From positions 806,001-870,000 of the forward strand of contig NZ_OZ156465.1 of NCBI RefSeq assembly GCF_964212655.1: 64,000 nt of DNA. Direction: 5' to 3'. This document shows, piece after piece, positions 8,367 to 15,982 of this stretch (its first letter is position 1; every line of letters starts with the position of its first letter). The position numbers and the translations under genes are program-made. The notes beneath the pieces are model-generated. The model saw nothing but the letters and a program-made list of their open reading frames with translations, ran no database searches and was not told the DNA's origin. Origin of the DNA: Candidatus Thiodiazotropha sp. LNASS1. GTDB lineage: Bacteria; Pseudomonadota; Gammaproteobacteria; Chromatiales; Chromatiaceae.

Positions 8367-9434
8367 CTACTCCCACTCCAATTCAGCAAACACAGCAGTC
8401 ACATTCCTGCCGTGGAACTCATTGAACAACAGCCAGTTGTCCTTTTCCTCCCGGCCCACGCTTTCCACCGCCTGGGTGATGGTTCCACCCTTTTTAATGA
8501 TCGCTCGGATGTCTGCCGCGATAATCTCCAGATAACGTTGCTGAGCAGCCAAAGCACTCTGCCATTGGGCTGTAACAGACCCATGCCCCGGGACGATACG
8601 TTTCACCTTTCCACATTGCCCATTAGCCTCAGTCTCAATGGCCTTTGAACGATTCTTCGCATCATCTGAGGAAACGGCAACGCAGGCCTGCTTGCTGAGT
8701 TTTTGGATAACCTTCAACCATCCCAACAGGCTGCCATCCACTACCGGCACACGCTCTACAAAAAGCAGATCCGAGAGCCACAATGTCCCGGTTTTGTCAT
8801 CATAGACACTTAAATCATTATTCGTATGCGCCGTCGGATAGGCCTGCAAATGGAGAGATCTGCCACCAAGGTCCAGTCGCTTCACCTGATCGACGCTGAC
8901 ACCCTGGGACGGAAACACCATTTGTGTGCCTTCCGCAATGTCTCCGAGAATCTGTTTCATTCGATTCAGATAGGTTGACTGCCGCCTCGCCAGGGCATCT
9001 CCCAGGTGTTCATGACCGATAAAGACAGGATCATCCTGTTTGAAGGCAGCGGCACCGAGGGTATGATCGGGATGCATATGGGTAAGGATCACATACCCGA
9101 TAGGCAGTTGGGTGATTTCACGGATCATCTTGCGTAACGCCAATCCTTCCCGGTAACTGCTGCCGGTATCGATCACCGCCACACGCTGACTGCCCACAAT
9201 AAATCCTGTATTGGCGATATGCCCATGATTGTGTGTGGAAAACTCTTCTTGAATTCCCGGCCAGACATAGATGCCAGGGGCGATTTCCCTGGCATCGGCA
9301 GTCCGGGCCTGAAGTCCGTCCATGCTCAGAAACAGCACGATGCCGACAGTTAAGACACGAAGACACTGGATAACCTGTAAACTGAGTATCTCCTGTGTCA
9401 TACAGGCCTGTCTTAAACTGGAGATCACTCGCAT
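8367..9434 (-). CDS. Quinoprotein relay system zinc metallohydrolase (SoxH-like, metallo-beta-lactamase fold)
   Basis: 355 residues; ATG with AGAGG 6 bp upstream; a hydrophobic export or anchor segment at about residues 22–40. The metallo-beta-lactamase zinc ligands are all visible: THMHPDHTLG (HxHxDH), the histidine in PTAHTNNDL, and PGHG near the C-terminus. The family sits beside PQQ dehydrogenases and SoxYZ-like carriers, where it is proposed to release the carrier's cargo; substrate unknown. A sigma-54-type promoter lies just upstream. Confidence 0.82.
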   Translation of the reverse strand: MRVISSLRQACMTQEILSLQVIQCLRVLTVGIVLFLSMDGLQARTADAREIAPGIYVWPGIQEEFSTHNHGHIANTGFIVGSQRVAVIDTGSSYREGLALRKMIREITQLPIGYVILTHMHPDHTLGAAAFKQDDPVFIGHEHLGDALARRQSTYLNRMKQILGDIAEGTQMVFPSQGVSVDQVKRLDLGGRSLHLQAYPTAHTNNDLSVYDDKTGTLWLSDLLFVERVPVVDGSLLGWLKVIQKLSKQACVAVSSDDAKNRSKAIETEANGQCGKVKRIVPGHGSVTAQWQSALAAQQRYLEIIAADIRAIIKKGGTITQAVESVGREEKDNWLLFNEFHGRNVTAVFAELEWE

Positions 9435-9471
9435 CTAAACCTCTTTGTCAATCGCACATCGTTAAGCCTAT

Positions 9472-9487
9472 GCATATTTGCGGCCAA
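9472..9487 (-). promoter_or_regulatory. Candidate sigma-54 promoter for the metallohydrolase gene
   Basis: On the minus strand TTGGCCGCAAATATGC keeps TTGGC at -24 and TGC at -12 with exact GG-N10-GC spacing. The predicted start near 9460 leaves a leader of about 26 nt before the ATG at 9434, containing the AGAGG ribosome binding site. Confidence 0.6.
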
Positions 9488-9618
9488 CACCGAATAATTC
9501 GACATAACAAAGCCGGTAGGGAAATGATTGTGTTGCTGAAGACACAGATACTGCTCAATGTGCGAGAAAACTGGTGCACTGATCAATCGACAACAGGCTC
9601 ATACACCGCACTGGACAG

Positions 9619-9634
9619 TGGCACATGATTTGCA
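9619..9634 (+). promoter_or_regulatory. Sigma-54 promoter of the formate dehydrogenase operon
   Basis: TGGCACATGATTTGCA differs from the consensus TGGCACG-N4-TTGCA at one position. The start of transcription would be near 9645, giving a leader of about 52 nt to the TTG start at 9697. It is the best sigma-54 match in the window. Confidence 0.82.
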
Positions 9635-9696
9635 ATACTCATTTATTGATAAAAAAATCAAAACCCAATCCACTTTTTTCTTGAAGGGAAAAACAC

Positions 9697-11406
9697 TTGT
9701 CATCAGTAGAAGTAAAGACAGACAAACGACGACGTGGCCGCGGCAAAGGCCGTCGCGTGAAAGCGAGCATATTGGCTGAAGTGCGTGAACTGCTGGGAGA
9801 GGAAGCCCCACGCCGCCCTGATCTGTTGATCGAAATGTTGCACCGTATTCAAGACCACCTGGGATACATTTCAGTGGATCATCTGGCGGCACTTGCACAG
9901 GAGATGAGCCTATCCAGTGCCCAGGTGTACGAAGTGGCCAGTTTCTATCACCATTTCGATCTGGTTAAGGAGAACCAAACGCCACCGCCATTGACGATTC
10001 GGGTCTGTGACTCCATCTCTTGCAGTCTGGCCGGGGCTGAAGATTTGATTAACAACCTGCAGGCAAACCTGGGTAGTGGTGTTCGGGTGCAACGAGTGCC
10101 GTGTGTCGGTCGTTGTCAGGAAGCACCCGTTGCCGTGGTGGGAAAACAACCAGTACCCGAAGCCGATACAGTCAAGGTGAAACGACTGCTGAATATGGCC
10201 AACAGCGAACCCGAGTTACCCGACTACTTGGACTACAAAGGGTATCTGGGTGGCGGCGGTTACGCTCTGCTGCAAAGCATGGAAACAGATGAACGCGATG
10301 ATCGACACCCCCATCGGCTGTCACCCGAGCAGGTAATTCAGTGCTTGGAAGACTCGAATCTCAGAGGTCTGGGCGGAGCGGGATTCCCTGCCGGTCGCAA
10401 ATGGCGCATTCTGCGTGAACAACCGGCACCCCGCCTGCTGGCGGTGAACATCGACGAAGGTGAACCGGGCACATTTAAGGATCGGTACTATCTGGAACGG
10501 GATCCACACCGTTTTCTGGAAGGGGCGCTTATCGCTGCCCGGGTGGTCGGTATCAGTGAAATCTATATCTATCTGCGCGATGAGTACACCGCCATTCGCG
10601 GCATGCTTGAGCGTGAGTTGTCGGCCTTGCGGTCTAACCCTCCCTGCCCGCTGCCGCCCATCCATCTGCGCCGGGGGGCCGGTGCCTATATCTGTGGCGA
10701 GGAGTCGGCGATGATCGAGTCGATCGAGGGCAAACGCGGTATGCCCCGTCAACGTCCCCCCTACGTAGCCCAGGTCGGACTCTTCGGTCGTCCTACCCTG
10801 GAGCACAATATGGAAACCCTCTACTGGGTACGCGAACTGCTTGAACGGGGCGCTGACTGGTTCACCAAACAGGGCCGCAATGGCCGCCATGGCCTGCGCA
10901 GTTTTTCGGTCAGCGGCCGGATCAACAAACCCGGTGTGCATCTGGCCCCCGCGGGTATAACAATGCACGAACTCATCGATGAGTATTGCGGCGGTATGCA
11001 GCAAGGGCATGAGCTCTACGCATACTTCCCCGGTGGTGCATCCGGCGGTATCCTGCCCGCTTCAATGGCCGACATTCCACTCGATTTCGATACCTTGCAG
11101 CCCTATGGCTGTTTCATCGGCTCAGCCGCCATCATCGTCCTCTCACAACACGATAGCGCCCGGGAGGCGGCGCTCAACGCGATGCGTTTCTTCGCTCACG
11201 AATCCTGCGGCCAATGTACCCCCTGCCGGGTCGGCACCGAAAAGGCTGTAACCCTGATGGAGCGGCAGCATTGGGATCGGGATCTGCTCGAAGAACTCGC
11301 CGGCGTGATGATCGATGCATCCATCTGCGGATTGGGACAGGCTGCGCCCAACCCCATGCTGAGTGTACTGAAATATTTTCCACAGGAGCTGGAACATGAC
11401 GCGTGA
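9697..11406 (+). CDS. NAD-dependent formate dehydrogenase, fused NuoE–NuoF-type diaphorase subunit
   Basis: 569 residues. After a basic N-terminal tail, residues about 25–165 are a thioredoxin-like [2Fe-2S] domain (NuoE/FdsG type; cysteines in RVCDSISCSLAG and PCVGRCQEAP). Residues about 185–565 are a NuoF/FdsB domain: NAD and FMN binding in LRGLGGAGFPAGRKW and GEESAMIESIEGKRG, and the [4Fe-4S] ligands in ESCGQCTPCRVG. It passes electrons from formate oxidation to NAD in the cytoplasm. The start is TTG with AAGGGA 8–13 bases upstream; no ATG fits. It overlaps the alpha-subunit gene by 11 bases. E and F are separate genes in many homologues. Confidence 0.9.
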   Translation: MSSVEVKTDKRRRGRGKGRRVKASILAEVRELLGEEAPRRPDLLIEMLHRIQDHLGYISVDHLAALAQEMSLSSAQVYEVASFYHHFDLVKENQTPPPLTIRVCDSISCSLAGAEDLINNLQANLGSGVRVQRVPCVGRCQEAPVAVVGKQPVPEADTVKVKRLLNMANSEPELPDYLDYKGYLGGGGYALLQSMETDERDDRHPHRLSPEQVIQCLEDSNLRGLGGAGFPAGRKWRILREQPAPRLLAVNIDEGEPGTFKDRYYLERDPHRFLEGALIAARVVGISEIYIYLRDEYTAIRGMLERELSALRSNPPCPLPPIHLRRGAGAYICGEESAMIESIEGKRGMPRQRPPYVAQVGLFGRPTLEHNMETLYWVRELLERGADWFTKQGRNGRHGLRSFSVSGRINKPGVHLAPAGITMHELIDEYCGGMQQGHELYAYFPGGASGGILPASMADIPLDFDTLQPYGCFIGSAAIIVLSQHDSAREAALNAMRFFAHESCGQCTPCRVGTEKAVTLMERQHWDRDLLEELAGVMIDASICGLGQAAPNPMLSVLKYFPQELEHDA

Positions 11407-14149
11407 GCCTCAGCCATTCCCACAACGCATCAGTTTCACACTGGACGGCAGGCCACTCAGCGCCGAGCCGGGAGAGACCCTGCTCCAGGCAGCTAAACGG
11501 GCCGGCATCGATATCCCCCATCTCTGCTACAAGGATGGCCTGCGCCCCGACGGCAACTGCCGTGCCTGCGTGGTGGAGATCGAGGGTGAACGCGCCCTGG
11601 CTGCCTCCTGTTGCCGTACACCGAGTGAGGGAATGGTGGTCAAAAGCCAGGATGAGCGACCGCGCAATGCGCAACGGTTGGTGTTGGAACTGCTCCAGTC
11701 CGATATGGCAGAAACCCGACACACCCACAGCAATGAACTCGATCACTGGTGGCAGAAAATGGAGCTGGGCAGGCCCCGTTTCCCTGTCCGCCAACAACCG
11801 GCAGCGGATCTCTCACATCCCGCCATTGCGGTGAACCTGGATGCCTGCATCCAATGCACCCGCTGTCTGCGCGCCTGTCGCGAGGAGCAGGTCAACAATG
11901 TGATCGGTTATGCCCGTCGAGGCGCCGCCTCGACTATCGTATTCGACGCCGGAGACAACCTGGGCGAGAGCAGCTGTGTGGCCTGCGGTGAATGCGTGCA
12001 AGCCTGCCCCACGGGCGCCCTGATGCCTGCCAACGGCAACGGTTCGGCGCTTACCGATATTGAGAAGCAGGTCGATTCGGTCTGTCCCTATTGCGGAGTG
12101 GGCTGCCAGCTCACCTATCACGTAAGTGACAACCGCATACGCTATGTCACCGGACGTGACGGGCCGGCCAACAACAGCCGCCTGTGTGTCAAAGGACGCT
12201 ATGGTTTGGACTATACCCACCACAAGCACCGTCTTACAGTGCCGCTGATTCGTCGTGATGACGTCCCTAAACAGGCCGAGCTGGGACTCGATCATGACAA
12301 CCCCTTTGTCGGTTTTCGTGAAGCGAGTTGGGATGAGGCACTGGCATTCGCCGCCGGCGGCCTGCGCAATTTGCGGGATGAACAGGGGCCCGCAGCGTTG
12401 GCCGGCTTCGGCTCCGCCAAGGGTTCAAACGAGGAAGCCTATCTGTTTCAAAAGCTGGTCCGCACCGGTTTCGGCAGTAACAATGTGGATCACTGCACAC
12501 GTCTTTGTCATGCATCTTCCGTGGTCGCGTTGCTGGAGATGATCGGTTCAGGCGCGGTCTCCAATCCGGTGGCCGATGTGGACAAGGCTGAAGTGATCAT
12601 GATCATCGGTTCCAACACCACCGAGAACCATCCGGTGGCGGCCACATTCATCAAGAACCAGGTGAACGCAGGCAAGACCCTGATCGTGATGGATCCCCGA
12701 CGCACCACCATCGCGGGACACGCCACACACTTCCTCCAGTTCAAGCCCGATACCGACGTCGCACTGCTCAATGCCATCATGCATGCGGTCATCGAGCAGG
12801 GATTGGTTGATAAGGAATTCGTCCACAATCGCACCAGCGGTTATGAGATATTGGAGGAGCACCTGAGTTCCTTCACCCCGCAGGCCATGGAGCATGTCTG
12901 CGGCATCGATGCCGACACCATCCGTGAGGTGGCGCGTCTATATGCTTCTTCCAAGGCATCCATCATCTTCTGGGGCATGGGAGTCTCCCAGCACGTACAC
13001 GGAACCGACAATGCCCGCGCCCTCATATCCCTGGCCCTGATGACGGGCCAGATCGGCCGTCCGGGTACCGGACTGCATCCGCTACGCGGACAGAACAATG
13101 TACAAGGCGCCTCCGACGTTGGGCTCATTCCCATGGTCTTTCCCGACTACCAGCGGGTGGACAACCCGGCGAATCGGGCAAAGTTCGAAGCCCTGTGGGA
13201 AACCACCCTGGACCCGAAACCGGGCCTCACTGTGGTTGAGATCATGCATGCAATCACCGATGGCACGATCAGGGGCATGTATATCATGGGTGAAAATCCC
13301 GCCATGTCGGACCCCAATCTAAACCATGCACGCAAGGCACTGGCCAGTCTGCAACACCTGGTAGTGCAAGACATATTCATGACCGAGACCGCCTGGTACG
13401 CAGACGTCATTCTTCCCGCTACAGCCTTCGCCGAGAAGACAGGCAGCTTCACCAATACCGACCGGCGGGTACAGCTGGGGCGTCAAGCGATAGATCCACC
13501 AGGCAAGGCCCGAAAGGACCTGGAAATCATCCAGGAGATGGCCCGTAGGTTAGATCTTGACTGGCACTATAGCCATCCCAGGGAGGTTTTTGCCGAGATG
13601 CGTCAAGCGATGCCCAGTATCGCCGGCATCTCTTGGGAGCGCCTGGAGCAGGAGGGCGCCGTGACCTACCCCTGTGAAGATGACGACGATCCTGGACAAC
13701 CGGTGATATTCACTGAGACATTTCCCACTCCCTCAGGCAAGGCAAGCTTCACACCCGCACCCTTCACCAACGCCGATGAACTGCCGGACCGGGAGTATCC
13801 CTGGGTATTGATCACCGGCCGTCAGCTGGAACACTGGCATACCGGAGCCATGACCCGGCGCGCAGCGGTGCTCGACACGATTGAACCGATCCCGGTCGCC
13901 AGTCTGCATCCGGAGGAACTCGCACGTATGGATATCGAACCCGGCGGCCCCATCAGGTTGCAATCGAGGCGTGGCGGGGTGACCGCATTCGCCCGTGCCG
14001 ATGAGGGCATATCTCCCGGCCAGGTATTCCTCCCCTTTTGCTACCATGAAGCAGCGGCCAACCTGTTGACCAATGAAGCGCTGGATCCGGCTGCCAAGAT
14101 ACCTGAATTCAAGTTCTGCGCGATTAAGGTAATGCCCGCTTCGGATTAA
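11396..14149 (+). CDS. Formate dehydrogenase alpha subunit (molybdenum/tungsten bis-PGD), cysteine type
   Basis: 917 residues. Order: N-terminal [2Fe-2S] ferredoxin domain (CYKDGLRPDGNCRAC... CCRTP), an NuoG-like His/Cys cluster region (TRHTHSNELDH), two [4Fe-4S] clusters (CIQCTRCLRAC, CVACGECVQAC), then the molybdopterin oxidoreductase domain whose own cluster is CPYCGVGC. The catalytic residue is Cys371 in DHCTRLCHASSV, where selenoenzymes have selenocysteine; the following His is present. The C-terminal dinucleotide-binding domain contains EHWHTGAMTRR. With the fused diaphorase subunit it forms a soluble formate:NAD oxidoreductase, the last step of C1 oxidation. No fdhD or other maturation gene is in the window. 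Confidence 0.93.
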   Translation: MTREPQPFPQRISFTLDGRPLSAEPGETLLQAAKRAGIDIPHLCYKDGLRPDGNCRACVVEIEGERALAASCCRTPSEGMVVKSQDERPRNAQRLVLELLQSDMAETRHTHSNELDHWWQKMELGRPRFPVRQQPAADLSHPAIAVNLDACIQCTRCLRACREEQVNNVIGYARRGAASTIVFDAGDNLGESSCVACGECVQACPTGALMPANGNGSALTDIEKQVDSVCPYCGVGCQLTYHVSDNRIRYVTGRDGPANNSRLCVKGRYGLDYTHHKHRLTVPLIRRDDVPKQAELGLDHDNPFVGFREASWDEALAFAAGGLRNLRDEQGPAALAGFGSAKGSNEEAYLFQKLVRTGFGSNNVDHCTRLCHASSVVALLEMIGSGAVSNPVADVDKAEVIMIIGSNTTENHPVAATFIKNQVNAGKTLIVMDPRRTTIAGHATHFLQFKPDTDVALLNAIMHAVIEQGLVDKEFVHNRTSGYEILEEHLSSFTPQAMEHVCGIDADTIREVARLYASSKASIIFWGMGVSQHVHGTDNARALISLALMTGQIGRPGTGLHPLRGQNNVQGASDVGLIPMVFPDYQRVDNPANRAKFEALWETTLDPKPGLTVVEIMHAITDGTIRGMYIMGENPAMSDPNLNHARKALASLQHLVVQDIFMTETAWYADVILPATAFAEKTGSFTNTDRRVQLGRQAIDPPGKARKDLEIIQEMARRLDLDWHYSHPREVFAEMRQAMPSIAGISWERLEQEGAVTYPCEDDDDPGQPVIFTETFPTPSGKASFTPAPFTNADELPDREYPWVLITGRQLEHWHTGAMTRRAAVLDTIEPIPVASLHPEELARMDIEPGGPIRLQSRRGGVTAFARADEGISPGQVFLPFCYHEAAANLLTNEALDPAAKIPEFKFCAIKVMPASD

Positions 14150-14321
14150 ATCCCATATCAGGCTTATGCATGTCAAATTTGAGCAAATTGACAGGTGGTG
14201 TGACACATATGTAACAGTTTTTTTATTTTTATAACAATGAAATGTGAACAACTGAAACCGCTTCACAAAATGATCGGTTTTTTTCAACATATAACAGGAT
14301 GTTACGAACTCCAATCAGATG

Positions 14322-14338
14322 TTGGCCCGCATTCTGCG
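14322..14338 (+). promoter_or_regulatory. Candidate sigma-54 promoter with no protein gene downstream
   Basis: TTGGCCCGCATTCTGCG: TTGGC at -24, CTGC at -12, exact GG-N10-GC spacing. Predicted start near 14349. The next real gene on this strand is more than 1.6 kb away, but an intrinsic terminator follows at 14529. Confidence 0.6.
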
Positions 14339-14348
14339 TATAAAAACT

Positions 14349-14573
14349 AAACGTGTAAGTCACATTTTTTATTCAAGGTTGTTTGAACACCTGCATAGGA
14401 AACAATTTCAAGCGGTAGAGAAACACCAAGGCATTTTTTTTAACTTTGCGCTATAGAACGGCTATCAAACAGGCTGACAACGAACCGGCACCGCACAAGC
14501 AATCTTGTACTGATTTCCTCCACCCTTCATGCCCTTCTTGTGGTTATCCCCTAGCCACATGGGGCATTTTTTT
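14349..14573 (+). ncRNA. Candidate sigma-54-dependent small RNA
   Basis: The stretch between the sigma-54 site at 14322 and the intrinsic terminator at 14529–14573 is about 225 nt and holds no convincing protein gene. It lies between the formate dehydrogenase operon and the convergent folP gene. A small RNA made with the C1 genes is the simplest reading; a leader for a short ORF (see the next region) is the alternative. Confidence 0.4.
14529..14573 (+). terminator. Intrinsic terminator
   Basis: Outer stem ATGCCC (14529–14534) pairs with GGGCAT (14562–14567); inner stem GTGG (14540–14543) pairs with CCAC (14555–14558); a run of seven T follows at 14567–14573. The orientation fits a rightward transcript. 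Confidence 0.7.
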
Positions 14574-14969
14574 CCCAATCTCCCATTGTGCAAAACACCT
14601 TCAAAAGTTAGGAGTATTAGGATGAGGGAAACTAAAAAAAGCTTTCCTGATTACCGACAATACTCAGCCACCGATTAGGTGAAAACCAAGCCGCACATGC
14701 TCGCAAATAATTATAAGTCCGCAAGTGAACTCGAATAAACGCTAATCGATATATTCACACTCCAATGGGGTAGATCGAATGGATCCTATCCTACAGCTTC
14801 GTGTTCATTTGCTGACTATTCATAATATGCGTCTATTTGCGGCTTGCATTCACAGCGCCCTCAGTGACGGTGAAGCAGGCTAAAGCCCATACCTGAGAAT
14901 GGCGGGTAATCAGGTAAACTTTTGTGAAATCTCTAATGCATTTTTTTTATATTTATATCGCACCTTGGA
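14574..14969. other. Intergenic region, one possible micro-ORF
   Basis: About 400 bp without a recognisable gene. The only candidate is an 18-codon frame at 14622–14678 (MRETKKSFPDYRQYSATD) with AGGAG 9–13 bases upstream; it is in frame with an ATG at 14529 inside the terminator, giving a 49-codon alternative. Neither matches anything I know, and it is not a PqqA-type peptide because the spaced Glu/Tyr pair is missing. Confidence 0.3.
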
Positions 14970-15800
14970 TCATAAACACTTCTTCTCATTGCGAATTGCC
15001 CAAGCCACATCAGCCGCCTGCCGATTCTGCCAGACATCATGTACCCGGAATACCTTTACCCCCGCCATCACACCCAGTGCAGTAGTTGCACAGGTTGCCG
15101 GCATCAGTGCCTTGGGTTGTGCCTGATTACAGATCGATCCCATGAAGCGCTTGCGGCTGGCACCCAGTAACAGCGGATATCCCAGTTCGCTGATCTGTTG
15201 CAAATCGGCCAGCAGTTGCAGGTTATGCCGCTTTAACTTTCCGAATCCGATACCGGGATCGAGCAATAGCGCTTCAGGTTTAACACCTGCCATCAATGCC
15301 GCCTCGACCCGCGTATGCAAGAATGATTTCACTTCTGCAACCACATCCCGGTACGCCGGCGCATGCTGCATCGTCTCGGGTGTGCCCTGCATGTGCATCA
15401 AGACCAGTGGGATACCTGCGGATGCCGCCAATGCAAGAATCTCGGGATCCTCACGACCTGCGGAAATATCGTTGATCATATTGGCCCCGCAGTCGAGCGC
15501 ATGGCGTGCAACATCGCTCGAGGTTGTATCGATGCTGACAGGAAAGCCATCGGGCAGGCTATCCCTCAATGATCGCAGGGTATCCAGGACCCGGCTTTTT
15601 TGCTCGGCGGCACTGACTCTCATTGCCTCCGGACGGGTTGATTCCCCACCGATATCAATGATATCCGCCCCCTCTTCCACCATTTCCATGGCGCGCGTTA
15701 CCGCCGATGCAGGATCGTAACTGCCACCATCGGAAAAACTATCCGGGGTCAGGTTTAATATCCCCATGATTAATGGATGTGAAAAATCTAGAATTGACAT
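14970..15800 (-). CDS. folP: Dihydropteroate synthase
   Basis: 276 residues covering the full TIM barrel: GILNLTPDSFSDGG at the N-terminus, DIIDIGGESTRP, SIDTTSSDVARHAL, MINDISAG, LVLMHMQGTP, LLLDPGIGFGK and LLGASRKRF. It condenses p-aminobenzoate with the pterin pyrophosphate in folate synthesis. The usual partners (ftsH, glmM) are absent; instead it is divergent from the sigma-54 activator and near formate dehydrogenase and the AfpA/DmrB flavoprotein. That may mean a second copy recruited to C1 cofactor synthesis, but this cannot be told from the sequence alone. Confidence 0.92.
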   Translation of the reverse strand: MSILDFSHPLIMGILNLTPDSFSDGGSYDPASAVTRAMEMVEEGADIIDIGGESTRPEAMRVSAAEQKSRVLDTLRSLRDSLPDGFPVSIDTTSSDVARHALDCGANMINDISAGREDPEILALAASAGIPLVLMHMQGTPETMQHAPAYRDVVAEVKSFLHTRVEAALMAGVKPEALLLDPGIGFGKLKRHNLQLLADLQQISELGYPLLLGASRKRFMGSICNQAQPKALMPATCATTALGVMAGVKVFRVHDVWQNRQAADVAWAIRNEKKCL

Positions 15801-15982
15801 AGAGTTATCTTGAAATTCCCTACGGATTGCGATTTGTCAATCTAACGATATTGACATAAACTCTAGTTGATTAAGTAATTAACATTGATCGGATTTATTC
15901 CGTCACTCACCCCCTGACATAATAACTACAGCGAGAGGTCACGGAAGCTTTCTCCATCGGGGCCTTTTGCGACCAGAGGTAG

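Noticed and set aside
10321-11010. 229-codon open frame on the minus strand
   Set aside because: Antisense shadow of the NuoF part of formate dehydrogenase, caused by its high G+C third positions.
14529-14678. Micro-ORF as PqqA precursor
   Set aside because: PqqA needs a Glu and a Tyr three residues apart within a conserved context; the 18- and 49-codon versions lack it.
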